Below the pieces are notes generated by a model. The model searched no databases. It saw only the letters and a program-made list of their open reading frames with translations, and was not told the DNA's origin. The position numbers and the translations under genes were made by a program. A DNA stretch of 64,000 bases from Uloborus plumipes (taxonomy: Eukaryota; Arthropoda; Arachnida; Araneae; Uloboridae), in assembly GCA_038373865.1 (NCBI GenBank), contig JAXGGA010002015.1:1-64000 (forward strand). The letters run 5' to 3'. Below are positions 23,745 through 35,414 of the stretch, piece by piece. The first letter of the stretch is position 1; every line of letters begins with the position of its first letter.

Positions 23745-24620
23745 CTGTCCCCCCTAATAACTTTTGAATGAACATTCCGATTTGGACAAACTTTTTTTTA
23801 TTGGAAAGATCTCGGCGAGTACAGCTCATTCCCATATTTGATTTTTTTGATTTGAACAATTTTTGGTACAACTTTGAGCCGTTCAAACAACCGGCCCCGC
23901 GATACTAACTTTTGAATGAACAGTCCGAATTGAACAAACTTTTTTTTGTTCGAAAGATCTTTTCAAGGATACTTCATTCCCGTACCTACATTTTCGATTT
24001 GAACAATTTTTCGTTCATCATTGAACCGTTCAAACAAGCTGTCACCCCTAATAACTTTTGAGTGAACAGTCCGATTTAAACAATTTTTTTTTTCGAAGCA
24101 TCTTGGCAAGAATACTTTATTACCGTATTTAAATTTTAAATTTAAACATTTTTGGTTCAACATTGAACCGTTCAAGCAACCTTTCCCCACCTAATAACTT
24201 TTAAGTTAACCGTCCGAATTGAATAAACTTTTTCTTTGTTCGAAAGATCTTATCAAGAATACTTCAATCCCGTATCTACATTTTCGAGTTGAACGATTTT
24301 TCGTTCAACATTGAACCGTTCAAACAAGCTCTCATCCCTAATAACTTTTGAGTGAACAGTCCGATTTAAACAAACTTTTTTTTATTCGAAAGATCTCGAC
24401 AAGGATACTTCATTACCGTATTTAAATTTTCGATGTGAACAGTTTTTCGTTCAACATTGAACCGTTCAAGCAACCTTTCTCCACCTAATAACTTTTAAGT
24501 GAACCGTCTGAATTGAATAAACTTTTTTGATTCGAAATATCTCGGAGAGACTCATTCCCATATTTCACCTTTCAATTTGAACCATTTTTCGTTCAATGGT
24601 GAACCGTTCAGAAAATTTTT
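23745..24620 (+). repeat. Tandem satellite, six units of ~147 bp
   Basis: The landmark AACTTTTGAATGAACAGTCC recurs at 23759, 23907, 24053, 24196, 24343 and 24490, with spacings of 143-148 bp. Each unit continues with AACTTTTTTTT, TTCGAAAGATCT, CATTCCCGTA and ATTGAACCGTTCAA. Units are diverged, and the last is partial. A GTCTGTC microsatellite precedes the array at 23731-23750. Confidence 0.85.
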
Positions 24621-25546
24621 TAACATGAGCGCCTACTGGGAAATTTAAATTGAATGTTGATTCTGAACTTAAAGGCGGATTTCCTTCAAACTAACTTTGT
24701 AAGAAAACGGTTTTGATAAAAAAACTTATGTTAAGTACTTTTCTGAAAAATCTTCTGTGAGGACTCTGATTCCAACTCCGACTCCGCAAACATGGCGGAA
24801 ATGCAGGCTCAGAAAAAAATGACTGACTGGGCAGACGATTTTTTGTTTATTCATTCATTTTTCTTGTTTAATTAATTATTATTATTTTTATTTATTTATT
24901 TATTTTTTAGCAGACGATATTTTTTTTTATTACAAAAATTGTTCATTCACTAGAGCATTTTATTCTTTGTTTATATTTAACAGCTGGCAACGGATTAAAA
25001 AAAAAAATTCGAGACATTTTATTAACGAACGAGGTTTTTTTTCTTTCTTTGATAAAATGTGTTTTGATGTTCTTCGTACTTTTATTTTATTTATTTTTTT
25101 TTTCTTTTGAAAACGATTGTGAAATTTTTCTACGGAAGAACTATAATAGTTATATTCTTTAAAAGGTGCGACAAAACTTTATTTACTCGTTTATTTGCTT
25201 TTAACGTGTCCATTTCATCTGATGAGAGGGGTATATTTTGCTTTTAGAAATCAGCTTTAAGTGCTATAAAGGTATATTTGACATAATTTTCAGTTTCAGA
25301 TATTCAAGAGAATATTGATTTGATGCTAAAATGCCGATGTCGATGTACGGGAAAGTAGGCTCGTTTAGTTCTTGACAGAACTTCTTGTTCTGTTTTACAA
25401 CAATAACTTGTTTTGATTGATGGGAAGTTCCTTGAAACAAACAATTTTTAGCCCCAATTAGATCCCGATAATAATATTAATTTCATTCGTAAATTCGAGC
25501 GTGTACATCGTTCCTAAAACTTTTGAAGACTGAAAAAGCTAAAAAT
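24621..25546. other. AT-rich spacer
   Basis: T-rich low-complexity sequence. No gene, RNA or element terminus recognised. Confidence 0.4.
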
Positions 25547-25728
25547 ATGAGTTGCAAAATGACGCAACGTAATTAAAAGTACAAATGAAAAAGACGAAAA
25601 AAAAAAAAAACCCCCACTGAAGTTGCAAGAAAAAGTTGCAAAACATAACTGCTTGTTTGCATATTTAATGTCTTTTTTCGTCTTTTTCACTTGTACTTTT
25701 GATTGCGTTCTGTCATTTTGTATCTCAT
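25547..25728. mobile_element. 182-bp foldback MITE
   Basis: ~55-bp inverted arms: ATGAGTTGCAAAATGACGCA... at 25547 pairs with ...TGTCATTTTGTATCTCAT ending at 25728. Both arms contain AAAAGTACAA(A/G)TGAAAAAG. The short centre has poly-A and GTTGCAA repeats. Confidence 0.65.
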
Positions 25729-25814
25729 GTACTTAACTGCTTTTTACTTCATCCACTTTGACATTTTACAAATATGTTTATCACATTTATTATTGCTTTC
25801 GTCATTCAACTAAA

Positions 25815-26135
25815 GAGCAGCTACTGTCTGATTTTCTTAGGTGAAACCTTCCGCGTATTAACGCATGAATCAGGTCTTATCTAATCTTACTAAAATAGGG
25901 TAATAGGTAAAATAACAATAAGAGGAAGAATAATAATAAGACGTATTTTGAGCCGTATCAAATAACGTAGAACGATGCTTATTTCAAATGCATAGTTTAG
26001 TTGAATATGTCAAAAGGATAGCAAATACGAGTTTTAAATTGAAAACTTCGGAAAGTTCCTACTCACAACCCATCATCCATTTTTTAAGTGGAATGGTTCG
26101 CGAGTGCTAGGCGCGGCTTTCACGAACGGACAGTA
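25815..26135 (+). repeat. Dispersed repeat H, copy 1
   Basis: Complementary to 41488-41825 in the same order: ACTGTCTGAT, TAATCTTAC-AAAATAGGG, GAGCCGTATCAAA, TTAGTTGAATATGTCAAAAG, CACGAACGGACAGTAT. Class unknown. Confidence 0.55.
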
Positions 26136-26655
26136 TCTTCATTTTTAGGGTAAAAGTGAATGCTGATTAGATGACGACTAATTTTATCTTCAATTCAGTA
26201 ATTCTTTACTTTTTTGAAACTTAAAACAGGATATGTTACTTTGAACATTACCCATATAGGGTTCGAGTGAAACTGATGCCGAACTTTTTTTTTTTTATCA
26301 GACTTCCTATTGAGAACATTTTCGCAGGCCGGAACACAAATAATTTTCAATTTTTTTTTTTTTTTAATTTCTAAATAATGTGGGAAAACATGGAAATGGA
26401 AAGACAATGGGTGTGTTTCCTTCCGTCAAAAATATTACGTTTAGCCACTAATATTGATAAAATAAGCAACTCAAAATAATAATAATAATTTCAATAATAG
26501 CACAGGACAAGAAAAATACTTTAATTGTTCAATGTTTTTTAAAAATGTTAGACTTCCAAAACAAAGCGAGGTCTCGTATGACGTTACAAATGAAGAACTT
26601 TGGTGTAATGGCCAGGCCGACGCATCATCCATCTTGGATTCCTAGTAACTCTAGC

Positions 26656-28465
26656 CAAGGCTACACTAGATAGCGTTTTATACAGGCTTCTTCATTTGAT
26701 CAAAATCCTTGGGATAAAAACGGACGTCCTTTTCCAGCGACATCTATCGAATTTTATGGTAACTAACATTTCTACAAATCAAATAATAAAAGACAAAATT
26801 AAAAGTTAATTTGTTGGCGACCATTTTACAATTTGGCATTCAATTCTATTTTAGTGTATTTTAACGTTATTTAATAGCTCGTTCGATTTGTTGGTTTATT
26901 CTGCATTTTAACGGCTTATTTTAATTAGTTAGTGAATTATTTTTCATTTTAATTGATTCTAATTATTAATTAACTGTGAAACGACACTGGCACCGCAGAG
27001 CGATAAATGGCGATTTTGGAACGATAGTTCCATCAAAACTTTTGATGAGTTTAGATGGTCAAATTAATTTATTTGGCGATTTTTTTACATTTTAATGGAA
27101 GTTCTCCGTAAAGCTTTTGAGAATATTTCAATAACCGAGATCTTTGGTAGTATGTACGTTTCAGTTATAGGTACGTTTTTTAACTTGGCGATGTATTTTC
27201 TTACCACCTAAGCGAAGATTAAAATTTTAAGCTTGCATCGTCTTCTTTTCTCTTATTTTGCATTTTAATTTAAATTTCAATGATAATAATGGCTCGATAT
27301 ATTTATTAAACTTGTTATGTTACATGCTAATGGAGCTTTTGAAGTTGATTTGGCGAGTTTTTTAATAAGAATTCTCACATTATTTCGCAGCTTTTTTTCA
27401 GTTGGCCCATTATTTTACTTTCAAGTATTAAACTTATGTGTGAAATTAGAAACAAAAAAGGGAAGATTTCGGTGATTGGAAGTCTGGTTATCTTTCACTA
27501 TTGGCGTTAAATCTTTGTGTCCAATTTATGAGCGAGGGAAATATACTTCCTTCGCAAACATAAACTAAAGAGCAACAAAATAAAGTAATTATCGCCAAAA
27601 ATTTGGCAACCACAGCAGATTCCCAATTATCGAAATATTATCAATGTGTGAAATTTAACATAAAAAGAACATTACCTTTTAATGTTGTGTAAATGAAAAC
27701 AAAATTTTACAGTTGGTCGTCGTAATATTGTAGTTTTGTTTATTTTTTTCGTACTTGTATTGCTCTTTAGTACCAAACGATTATATATGCTCATTTCGTT
27801 TTTACTAAAGAAATTAATATGTTTTGTTGTCAATCGTCTTTCCGTTGAACACCATCGCTTCATTAGTGTACATTTCATTCTGGGCATCAAAATGAAATGT
27901 CTCTACGAATAGATTCGCCATTTATCGCTCTGATGGGTCAACGCTATCAAAATGAACATCTGAGCTTTTGCGTAGCAATTAAGATCGTGTGAGCAACAGT
28001 AATGAAACAAAATAGTAAATAGAACAATATTATTTCATTGCTACATTTTTATTTATCGGCTGCGAAGAAAAGCGTATATTTTATTAATGCAGAGATGTCA
28101 AAATTGAACGCCATTGCTATATGTTGCTAATTCGAAGAAAGTAAACAATGAATGAATGTCGTATGACTGAATCATGAGTTGCGACCAACTTTACCTGAAA
28201 AGGGAATTTATTTCCCCTAAAAAGCAGTACTAAGAGGGCCTTCGGCATCAATTCACTCTGTACTCCACTTCAGTTAACTACATCAATATTTTTTAACCCT
28301 AAAAGATAGGATAAACGTCACTTTTTACAGCGGAAACAACATGCTAATAAATGTAAACAAACATTTGGGAGGTCGTTGTTCAGCGCTCTCTAGCGGGCAA
28401 ATCTTTACCATTGATGTTTTGAGTAATGAAGAAGCCTGTATAAAACGCTATCTAGTGTAGCCTTG
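26656..28465. mobile_element. TIR element G, perfect 40-bp inverted ends
   Basis: CAAGGCTACACTAGATAGCG and the following 20 bases (26656-26695) are repeated exactly in complement at 28426-28465. Similarity fades quickly outward and inward. The 1.8 kb interior contains TIR element F. No transposase frame and no clear target duplication. Non-autonomous DNA transposon. Confidence 0.65.
26996..27932. mobile_element. TIR element F, copy 1
   Basis: Ends CAGAGCGATAAATGGCGA (26996) and TCGCCATTTATCGCTCTG (27932) are exact complements. An inverted, diverged copy of most of the body lies at 30640-31790, matching at AGTTCCAT, CAAATTAATTTATT, GTGATTGGAAGTCTGG and GGGAATCTGC-like landmarks. No coding frame. 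Confidence 0.6.
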
Positions 28466-28470
28466 CTCTA

Positions 28471-28944
28471 GCTCTCTTCAACAATGAAAAATCAAACTCA
28501 AAATGCCAAGCAAATCACAAAAGGAGATTGGCTTGGAGTTTTTTGACAACGTGTGACGTCAGCAACGCAAATGAAACCAGAGACTAAGCCTATTTAAGAT
28601 ATTTATTTAATATATATATATAAAATCAAAGTTTGATGAAGTCATGAGTCGCGGGTCAAACGCTCTCCTGGAAAATTTACGCAACGTACGATTATGAAAA
28701 TTGGTACAAAATTAGTCCTCATACTGATGATGTGCAAGACGTAGCCGAAATTTTTAAATTCACTCTAGATTTTCTAAAATTTAATTGAAATTAGGTAATT
28801 AAAAACTTATTACTCCCCGTTTTCTTACTCCAAAGCAGTATTTTTTTAACTGAAGTGAAGTCAATTACTGATTTCTTACGTGCACACTCATTTTTTAGTT
28901 TTCAAAGTAGGTAATTTATTTATTTTTCAGCTTTATTTTATTCA
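28471..28944. other. Spacer
   Basis: Unique-looking AT-rich sequence with a short TA run at 28610-28623. Nothing recognised. Confidence 0.4.
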
Positions 28945-29070
28945 CTAGCGGTACCCGCACGGCTTTGCCCGTGGTATAAAATTAAAAGTTCATTTGCAAA
29001 ATAATTGATATAGCAGAAAAAATGCTCTATTTCATTAATAATTCAACTATAATTCCTTCAAAGTATGATA
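28945..29070 (-). mobile_element. Helitron 3' end fragment
   Basis: On the minus strand it reads CACGGGCAAAGCCGTG (5-bp stem hairpin), then CGGGTACCGCTAG, followed by T at 28944. This is the hairpin-plus-CTAG end of a Helitron, related in pattern to the ends at 4017 and 15617. The body is cut short by family A copy 3. Confidence 0.5.
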
Positions 29071-29075
29071 TAAAA

Positions 29076-29500
29076 ATCTGATATGGACCCCACACTACTT
29101 AATTTTACGTGTAAATTGCTTAGTAGATGCCTTAAGTGCTAAAATAGTGCTTGGAGTGAGCAAGATAACAATTCAAACATTTGTATCCCTAGTTTGCTAC
29201 GAAACAATGCAAAAAAATGTTTTACAATGATTAATCTCCTAAATATCGGCGATTTTAACATCATTCAGTGGATTTTTCGCAAAATATCGCCAATAGCGCC
29301 AAATTGAACCAAAAAAAAAAAAAAATTTTTTTCGCCAAATTGGCGTCAAACACTTGGCGACCAAAAGCTTGGCGATATATCGCCAAGTGGTCGCGCCAAT
29401 TCATATCACTTTTGTCTGCATTGAAAACACTGATTTACCCCATAAAAGGGGTAAAACACCCCCTTGGGGACATTCGAATGTCCCCAAGGGGGATGCACAA
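29076..29500 (+). repeat. Family A copy 3 (3' truncated)
   Basis: Begins ATCTGATATGGACCCCACAC and is collinear with the other copies to GGATGCACAA, then stops. It contains a perfect 34-bp palindrome at 29459-29492 where the other copies have only an imperfect hairpin. Confidence 0.7.
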
Positions 29501-30639
29501 AAATAAGCCAAAAGAGAAAATAAGAACAATTTTGTTGCTCACAGAAACCAACAGAAATCTTACCAAAGTTTAAAAGAAGAAGAAAGTTTTCTTTCCTAGC
29601 TTTAAAAACAAAACAATACATTTTCCGAAATGAAACACTTTAAAAAGAACGATGCAACATCGCAATTGATACGATATTTGGTTAATCTGTGCATTAGGTA
29701 CCCTTTTCTCGCTAAATGGGCGATAGGCGCGCCAAGCGTGGTAACCCTGACTATTCTGCGTAGTTTCTCTCGGAGCTTTCAACTCCGCGAGACACTCAAA
29801 AACGCGCCAGTTGGTGACTTTTTGAAAACGCGTCAAGCATTGTCCCAAAGCACAGTTTCACCGGGAAAAAGACAGGATTGCCAGAGAATTGAAACAGAAA
29901 AATACTACGCCTCCTCTAAAAAAAATATACTACAAAATACTACTGTTTCCAAACGTTGCCAAAATCAATATTGCTGAAATGCGACATCTATGAAAATGAA
30001 AAAAAAAAAAAAATCTGCCAAATCTTTTAATTAAGTCATTAAAGTATATTGGAAACAGGGTTGCCAGAAAAATACTACGCTCCTTATTTGGGCCGAATAA
30101 ATACTACCGTAGTATCAAAAATACTACGTCTGGCAACGCTGGAAAAAGAACGAAACAAAAATAGGTATGAACACGTAACAATGGTAACAACATGATTTCC
30201 GTTGATAAAATAATTTATTTCATCTCTATTTTCAAACAAATTATATTCCCGAGCTCAACCATTTTAGAATCGTTTGGCTTGCTTTACTGAAGGTAAGCCT
30301 TAAGTAACAATTGTTACAGCTCTCCTGATGATCGTAGAAACTTCGAAAAAACTTCATTTTGTGCAGAAAATTTCAAGCTTTCGAATGACATAAGACTTGA
30401 AAATGTGTATGAAATATTTCTTCCCTATTTTATCGAATTTCCGCTAAGAATTCGAATAGAAAAAGAACGAAATGGAATTTTCGAAAAATCGCTTCGAGGT
30501 GCAAAACTACATGCTACAAACTAATTTTGTGCCAAGTGGCATGAAAATCGACCGAATGGTTTTGGCGCTACGCGCGTAACAGACAGACAGACAGAAAGAA
30601 GGAAAGACAGACCCACCTTCAGATTACTACTTTTTTTTG
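29501..30639. other. Spacer with low-grade repeats
   Basis: The 115-codon plus frame (29630-29977) and 92-codon minus frame overlap each other and show no domain I recognise. At 29870-30140 the phrase 'ttgccag...aaatactac' is repeated three times. ACAGACAGACAGAC at 30580-30593 is a short microsatellite. No gene called. Confidence 0.35.
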
Positions 30640-31790
30640 ATTTCCTGAAACTTATTTTGGTTTTTGAGCAATAAATTTTCCTCTCTTTTGTTTAGTTTTT
30701 TCGGATTACTTACGGAAAAAATTCTTCAAAATTCAAAAAAGAGCATTTCACAGTATTTAGGTAAGAAGCAGTTAACTTTGTTTATGAAAATTTTTCATTG
30801 GATTATTCCATACAAATTTATTAATTTACTTCTTGAAATTTCTATTTTATTTGCGAGCATCAAAGGATACTGTTCTTTTAATGTCTAATTTTACACATAT
30901 GATTAACGTTCCTCAGGACAGGGGAATATTGCATTAATTGGGAATCTGCGGTTTTTGTCAAATTTTTAGCGATAACTATTTTATTTTGGTGACAATTAGT
31001 TTACGTTTGCAAAGGAATGATTTCCCTCGCACATGAATTGGCGACAAGATTTGATGCCAATAGGGTGAGATAGCCAGACTTCCAATCACTGAAATCGTCC
31101 CTTCTCTTTTGTTTCTAATTTTATACTATGATTAGTACTTGAAAGTAAAATAATGCGGCAGCCAAAAAAAAGCTACTAAATATTATGAGAATTCGTGTTA
31201 AAAAGAATCTCCAAACCAGCTTTAAAAGCTCCATTAGGTACTTATCCGTTACCCGGGCGTAAGCGAAAAATCGCCAAATAGTGTATCGCTAGATAATGTA
31301 GAATTCGGCCAAATTTATCACAACCATATTTGTTTACCATTGAGATTGAGCGGATGTTTGTTCACTCACAGATTTTTTATTTGCTTCGCTTGGCGACATT
31401 GGCGGTTTTTGATTTTTCTCTTGCCCCGGATAATAAATAAATACCCTCCATTAAGGTGTACATAATCAGTTTAATAAAGATGTCGAGTCATTATTATCGT
31501 TGAAATCTAAATTAAAATGCAAAATAGTAAAAAATAAATCAACCATGACGACGATGCAAGCTTAAAATTTTAATTTTTGCGTAGGTAGGTAAGAAAACCT
31601 ACCAAATATCTCAGTTACAGGAATATACTCAAAAGCATCGGAGAAAAAATTCTGGACGTGCCTTTCGAGATATTGGTTCCAGTCATTCCAAAAGTCTCAT
31701 TAAAATTTAAAAACTCGACAAATAAATTAATTTGACCATTTAAACCCATCAAATTTGTCATGGAACTATCGTTCCATTATAGCTGAAACT
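30640..31790 (-). repeat. Element F, copy 2 (inverted, diverged)
   Basis: Reverse-complement relative of 26996-27932 with shared order of landmarks. The terminal CAGAGCGATAAATGG ends are not visible, so the copy is truncated or eroded. The left boundary is approximate. Confidence 0.5.
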
Positions 31791-32170
31791 TGAATTTTGT
31801 TTGATTTTTGTCAAAAATAGGTAGAAAGAAATTAGTCTCTGTTTTGAGTGGTAAATCTCGCTGTGGTGATGAATGGTTACTTAAAAATAAGTGGATCGTA
31901 TAGTGGAATAGTCAAAGCATTGTTTAACATGGCTATGCATATTACAGTGCTCAAATTCTGAATGAGAAAAAAGGAATCAGTTAGATCAAAAGATTATTTT
32001 TATTTAAAATGCACTTCAGGCTGCTGCTTATACTCATATAACTTATATTAATTATGTGCGCACCAGAAAACATGATCACAAATAAATAGATTTATCATAC
32101 AATGAAAGATTCTAGGATAAACGTAAATTACATGTAAAGTAAATGCATTGAGTCACTTTTAACTTGGCAG
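31791..32170. other. AT-rich spacer
   Basis: Nothing recognised. Confidence 0.4.
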
Positions 32171-32179
32171 AAAGATTGT

Positions 32180-32600
32180 AAAAAATGAATAGGGGCTGTG
32201 GTTGCGGGGTCTTTTTGAGCTTGCCTCTTTTGCCATCGCTCGTCGCTCACATCACATCAATGCAGGGGCTCAGAGATCAATGTTGAATCATCACGGGGCG
32301 CGAGGACGACAGTTCGCTGAAATTGTTGTGATGTTTAAAATTCCATGCAGAACGAAAAAGGCTGGGCGTCTCGCCGGGGCGCTGAGGATAACACGGCAGC
32401 TTCAGCGGCGGTGAGCTCCTCTTGAAGTGGTGACCGCGTGGGGCGTAGGGGAGCAGCTATGTACCTCGCTGGTGGCTCCAAATTCTATGAGTAGAGATTC
32501 GTCATCGAAGCTGGGGCGAACGCTCTGGAGACATCTCGGGAGTTGATCCGGCTTTGAGATACAGTGTACGCATGCCGCAATAAAAGGGACGAAAAGCAGT
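32180..32600. other. GC-rich island, possible exon or promoter
   Basis: This block is visibly richer in G, C and CpG than anything nearby. A plus-strand 70-codon frame (32202-32414) ends beside a donor-like G|GTGAGC at 32411. A minus-strand frame of about 60 codons also spans it without an ATG. An AATAAA lies at 32579. I recognise no protein family in either frame. It could be an exon, a first-exon/promoter CpG cluster, or a GC-rich repeat remnant. Confidence 0.25.
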
Positions 32601-33115
32601 TTTCTTCATCTATTTCACCTCTTCCCTCTATCCGAATTAATCGGGGCGATGAGTCATAAAAATTGTTGTCAAGCTGAATTGTAATTTCGTGGGTCCAGGT
32701 CCGGAAAGTAAGGCATCATATTTTTAAAGAATGAAACTTAGGAGACTTTTCTTTTTCGACGGGTCCACGCCCGACCTCTTGCTCTTTTTTCGTACATCTT
32801 TCCACCACGAGCACTTCCACGAGAATGCAAAAATGGCAAATGTTCTAGAACAATCCCGAAGCACAGAAACGAGTCGAAACCGGTTCGAGTTCTCGCTGGC
32901 ATGAGCATGTGCACTATTCTAAACAAAGTTAGAGTTTGGAAAGGGAACTATTCTATACAAAGATTAAGTTTGAAAAGTCATAGGAAATAAAATGTAATTG
33001 ATAATAAAAAAAAACTATACAATTAAAGAAATGGTACAAAGTGAGCAGTGCAAAGATTGAAGTGTGTTGAAGTTCAATATTTTTGACAAATTTGCTTAGA
33101 AAAACCAAACCTCGT

Positions 33116-33208
33116 GATTCCTCGTGGCCAAAAACCCCAGACCCCCAAGTTTACCGGAGTTAATTAATTCTGGGGCGATTTTCGACTTGGCAACCATTCC
33201 TCGTATTA
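33116..33208 (+). repeat. Direct repeat E, copy 1
   Basis: About 93 bp (GATTCCTCGTGGCCAAAAAC ... TTTTCGACTTGGCAA...CTCGTATTA) repeated almost exactly, same orientation, at 34382-34474. The pair brackets family D copy 2 and its nested insertions. Confidence 0.75.
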
Positions 33209-33394
33209 CCCCTAACGTGTAACCAGGGGACCGAGCCCGCTCGGTTAAAAAAAAAGAGGTTTGTAAACTCGTGTTTTTTTCTAAAGTGCGAAGTACTTAT
33301 TTAGATAGACTTGAAAAGCATTTTTGAGCTTTTGGTTGCAATTACGCATTCAAAACAGCCGTAATTTATTTTAAAAAACACAACCTTATTTAAT

Positions 33395-34105
33395 CCATGC
33401 TCACCGTAAAATCACACCTAATTTCATTTCATTTGGCGCCGAAGGCGCGGGAGGTGTTGATGCGAATGGATGCAGAGTCTCTGTTCTCCAGTACGCATTT
33501 GGTTCCAGTTGGTTTTGACTTTCACTTCACTTCACACTCCAGGCCCCCCCCCCCCCGTACATACCACAACTCGCTTTTTAACCGGGATGGGGCCCTGAAG
33601 AGCGCTCTGTTCATTTTTAACCAGGCCCAAGGGCCGAGTAAACCCTTGGCCCAGCACACCCCAGAGGTTTCGTTTCACTTGGAGGATTTTGTGACCACGA
33701 ACATTTTTAACGTCCCCCGGCAACCATTAATGAAGACGGTGGATCTTTGATCGGCGGCTAAATGATCGGCCCGAGACCCTCCGGTTACGAGTCCGACGAC
33801 TAACCGATTGGACAACCGCGGCCTCAGGCCCCTATATAGACGAGCCGACGCATCAAGATTACCTCTTAGGATCCAGCGCGTGTGTGAGGATTGTCTTTTC
33901 TGGTCAGTTATCGCTTTTTGGTAACTTTTTTACGTAAATTTAACAAAGCTTGGCAATGTCCCGAAACTTTGCTCTGGTTACCCTAATTCCTCAACAATGA
34001 AAAATGAAAGTGAAAGTTAATGAGTTGGATCCAAAGTGGTGAAACTTAAGCTTGATGCGTCGGCCTGTCTATATAGCGGGCCTACCGCGGCCCATAACCC
34101 AATTC
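33395..34105 (-). mobile_element. tRNA-derived SINE, split by a MITE
   Basis: On the minus strand the head reads GGGCCGCGGT, interruption, TGTCCAATCGGTTAGTCGTC (A-box-like), ACTCGTAACC (anticodon-like CGT), then GGGTCTCGGGCCGATC in the B-box position. It then runs through a ~330 bp body to a (AAATG)n tail at 33421-33432. The same tail and CCTCCCGCGCCTTCGG block occur in the short insertion at 22972. Flanks near 33386 and 34106 share a diverged TTTATTT, possibly the target duplication. Plus and minus open frames here (117 and 63 codons) are non-coding SINE sequence. Confidence 0.65.
33824..34083. mobile_element. 260-bp MITE with 9-bp TSD in SINE head
   Basis: Inverted ends CAGGCCC-CTATATAGAC...GCCGACGCATCAAG at the left and the complement ending GTCTATATAGCGGGCCT at the right. 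ACCGCGGCC flanks both sides (33815-33823, 34084-34092). The insertion splits the tRNA-like head of the SINE. An 8-9 bp duplication suggests hAT or MULE. The GGCCGACGCATCA motif also occurs alone at 26616. Confidence 0.7.
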
Positions 34106-34381
34106 TAACTTTATTTTGATCTATCTCTTTTAAATTTCAAAAACAATAACAATTCTAACATGTTGCCAAAAAGTATTTGCCAAATACCATAAAAACATAA
34201 ATTTACGCTGATGTGATTAAATATGAAATCCATTGTTAAAACGTGGTTGCTATGAAACAGTATAACAATAAGAGTAATCATAAAAGAAAATGGCGTAGTA
34301 AGAAATCTTCTCAAACTTTTAATGAATCCTATCTGTAACTCCGAACTTTTCGACCGTAGCGCTTCAAAACCGGCGCCAATC

Positions 34382-34474
34382 GATTCCTCGTGGCCAAAAA
34401 CCCCAGACCCCCAAGTTTACCGGAGTTTATTAATTCTGGGGCGATTTTCGACTTGGCAAACATCTCTCGTATTA
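34382..34474 (+). repeat. Direct repeat E, copy 2
   Basis: Second copy of the 33116-33208 sequence, immediately followed by 5'-truncated family A copy 4. Confidence 0.75.
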
Positions 34475-34483
34475 TAGTATAGG

Positions 34484-35070
34484 ATTCAGTGAATTTTTCG
34501 CAAAATATCGCCAATAGCGCCAAGTTGAACCCAAATTCAAAATATAATTTTTTCGCCAAATTTGTCGCCAACTTGGCGATATGTCACCAAGTTGGCGTCA
34601 AACACTTGGCGACCAAAATCTTGGCGACATATCGCCAAGTGGTCGCGCCAATTCATATCACATGAGTCTGCATTGAAATTAACACTGATTTACACCAAAA
34701 AAAGGGACAAAACACCCCCTTGGGAACATTCAAATGCAACCACAAGGGGAGGTGCACAACTAGACCATCCTCAGAGCCTACATACCAAGCTAGAAGCTTC
34801 TACGGCATATACTTTTTGAGTTATGCGAGCCACATACGCACATACGTATATACAGACGTCACGAGAAAACTCGTCGTAATTAACTCGGGGGTGGTTGAAA
34901 AGAATTTTTCGACGGCTATATGTTGTTAAGTACATATGCACGTGCTGACAGGTCGAAAAAACTACTGAACATTCATTCAGGGGTGAGCAAAATCAAAATT
35001 TAGACTCAAATTTGAGTGATTCTTTTTTCGCGATCACAATACTTCCTTTACTACGTAAAAGGAAGTAAAA
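34484..35070 (+). repeat. Family A copy 4 (5' truncated)
   Basis: Starts at ATTCAGTGAATTTTTCGC inside the family consensus and runs to the 3' hairpin and GGAAGTAAAAA. It abuts family B copy 2 at a shared GTAAAAA. Confidence 0.7.
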
Positions 35071-35414
35071 ATGAACGTTGCTTTTACAGTATAATACAGC
35101 TGATTTTATAGTAATAAACTATAAAATTGCTCATTTTACAGTACGAAACTGTAAAATTGCTAATTTTACAGTAATAAACTGTAAAATTGCTAATTTTACA
35201 GTTTTAAGCTGGAACCTCTGCTGCCAGTGTTATACTGTTGTTTTTACTGTATAATACAGCTAGATTTTACGGCAACAAACTGTAAAATTTCTAACTTAAG
35301 AGTAAGAAACTAACTTTGCTAGTTTTGCAGTTTATTACTGTGTATTTTAGTTTTGAATTGGATCCTCGGCTGCCGGTATTACACTGTGAAAACAACAGTT
35401 CATTTTTCACAGTG
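35071..35414. mobile_element. Family B MITE, copy 2
   Basis: Internal modules TTTTACAGTAATAAACTGTA and right terminus TTCATTTTTCACAGTG. The left CACTGTAAAA terminus is replaced by the end of family A copy 4. Confidence 0.65.

Larger units (their letters stand above)
33229..34327 (+). repeat. Family D copy 2, interrupted by a SINE
   Basis: Left part 33229-33394 and right part about 34106-34327 are collinear with 22309-23156. The central segment is replaced by a minus-strand SINE. It begins with the same ACCGAGC-GCTCGGT hairpin. Confidence 0.6.

Noticed and set aside
29630..29977. 115-codon plus frame as a possible gene
   Set aside because: An overlapping 92-codon minus frame is equally open, neither shows motifs, and the region contains repeated 'aaatactac' phrases.
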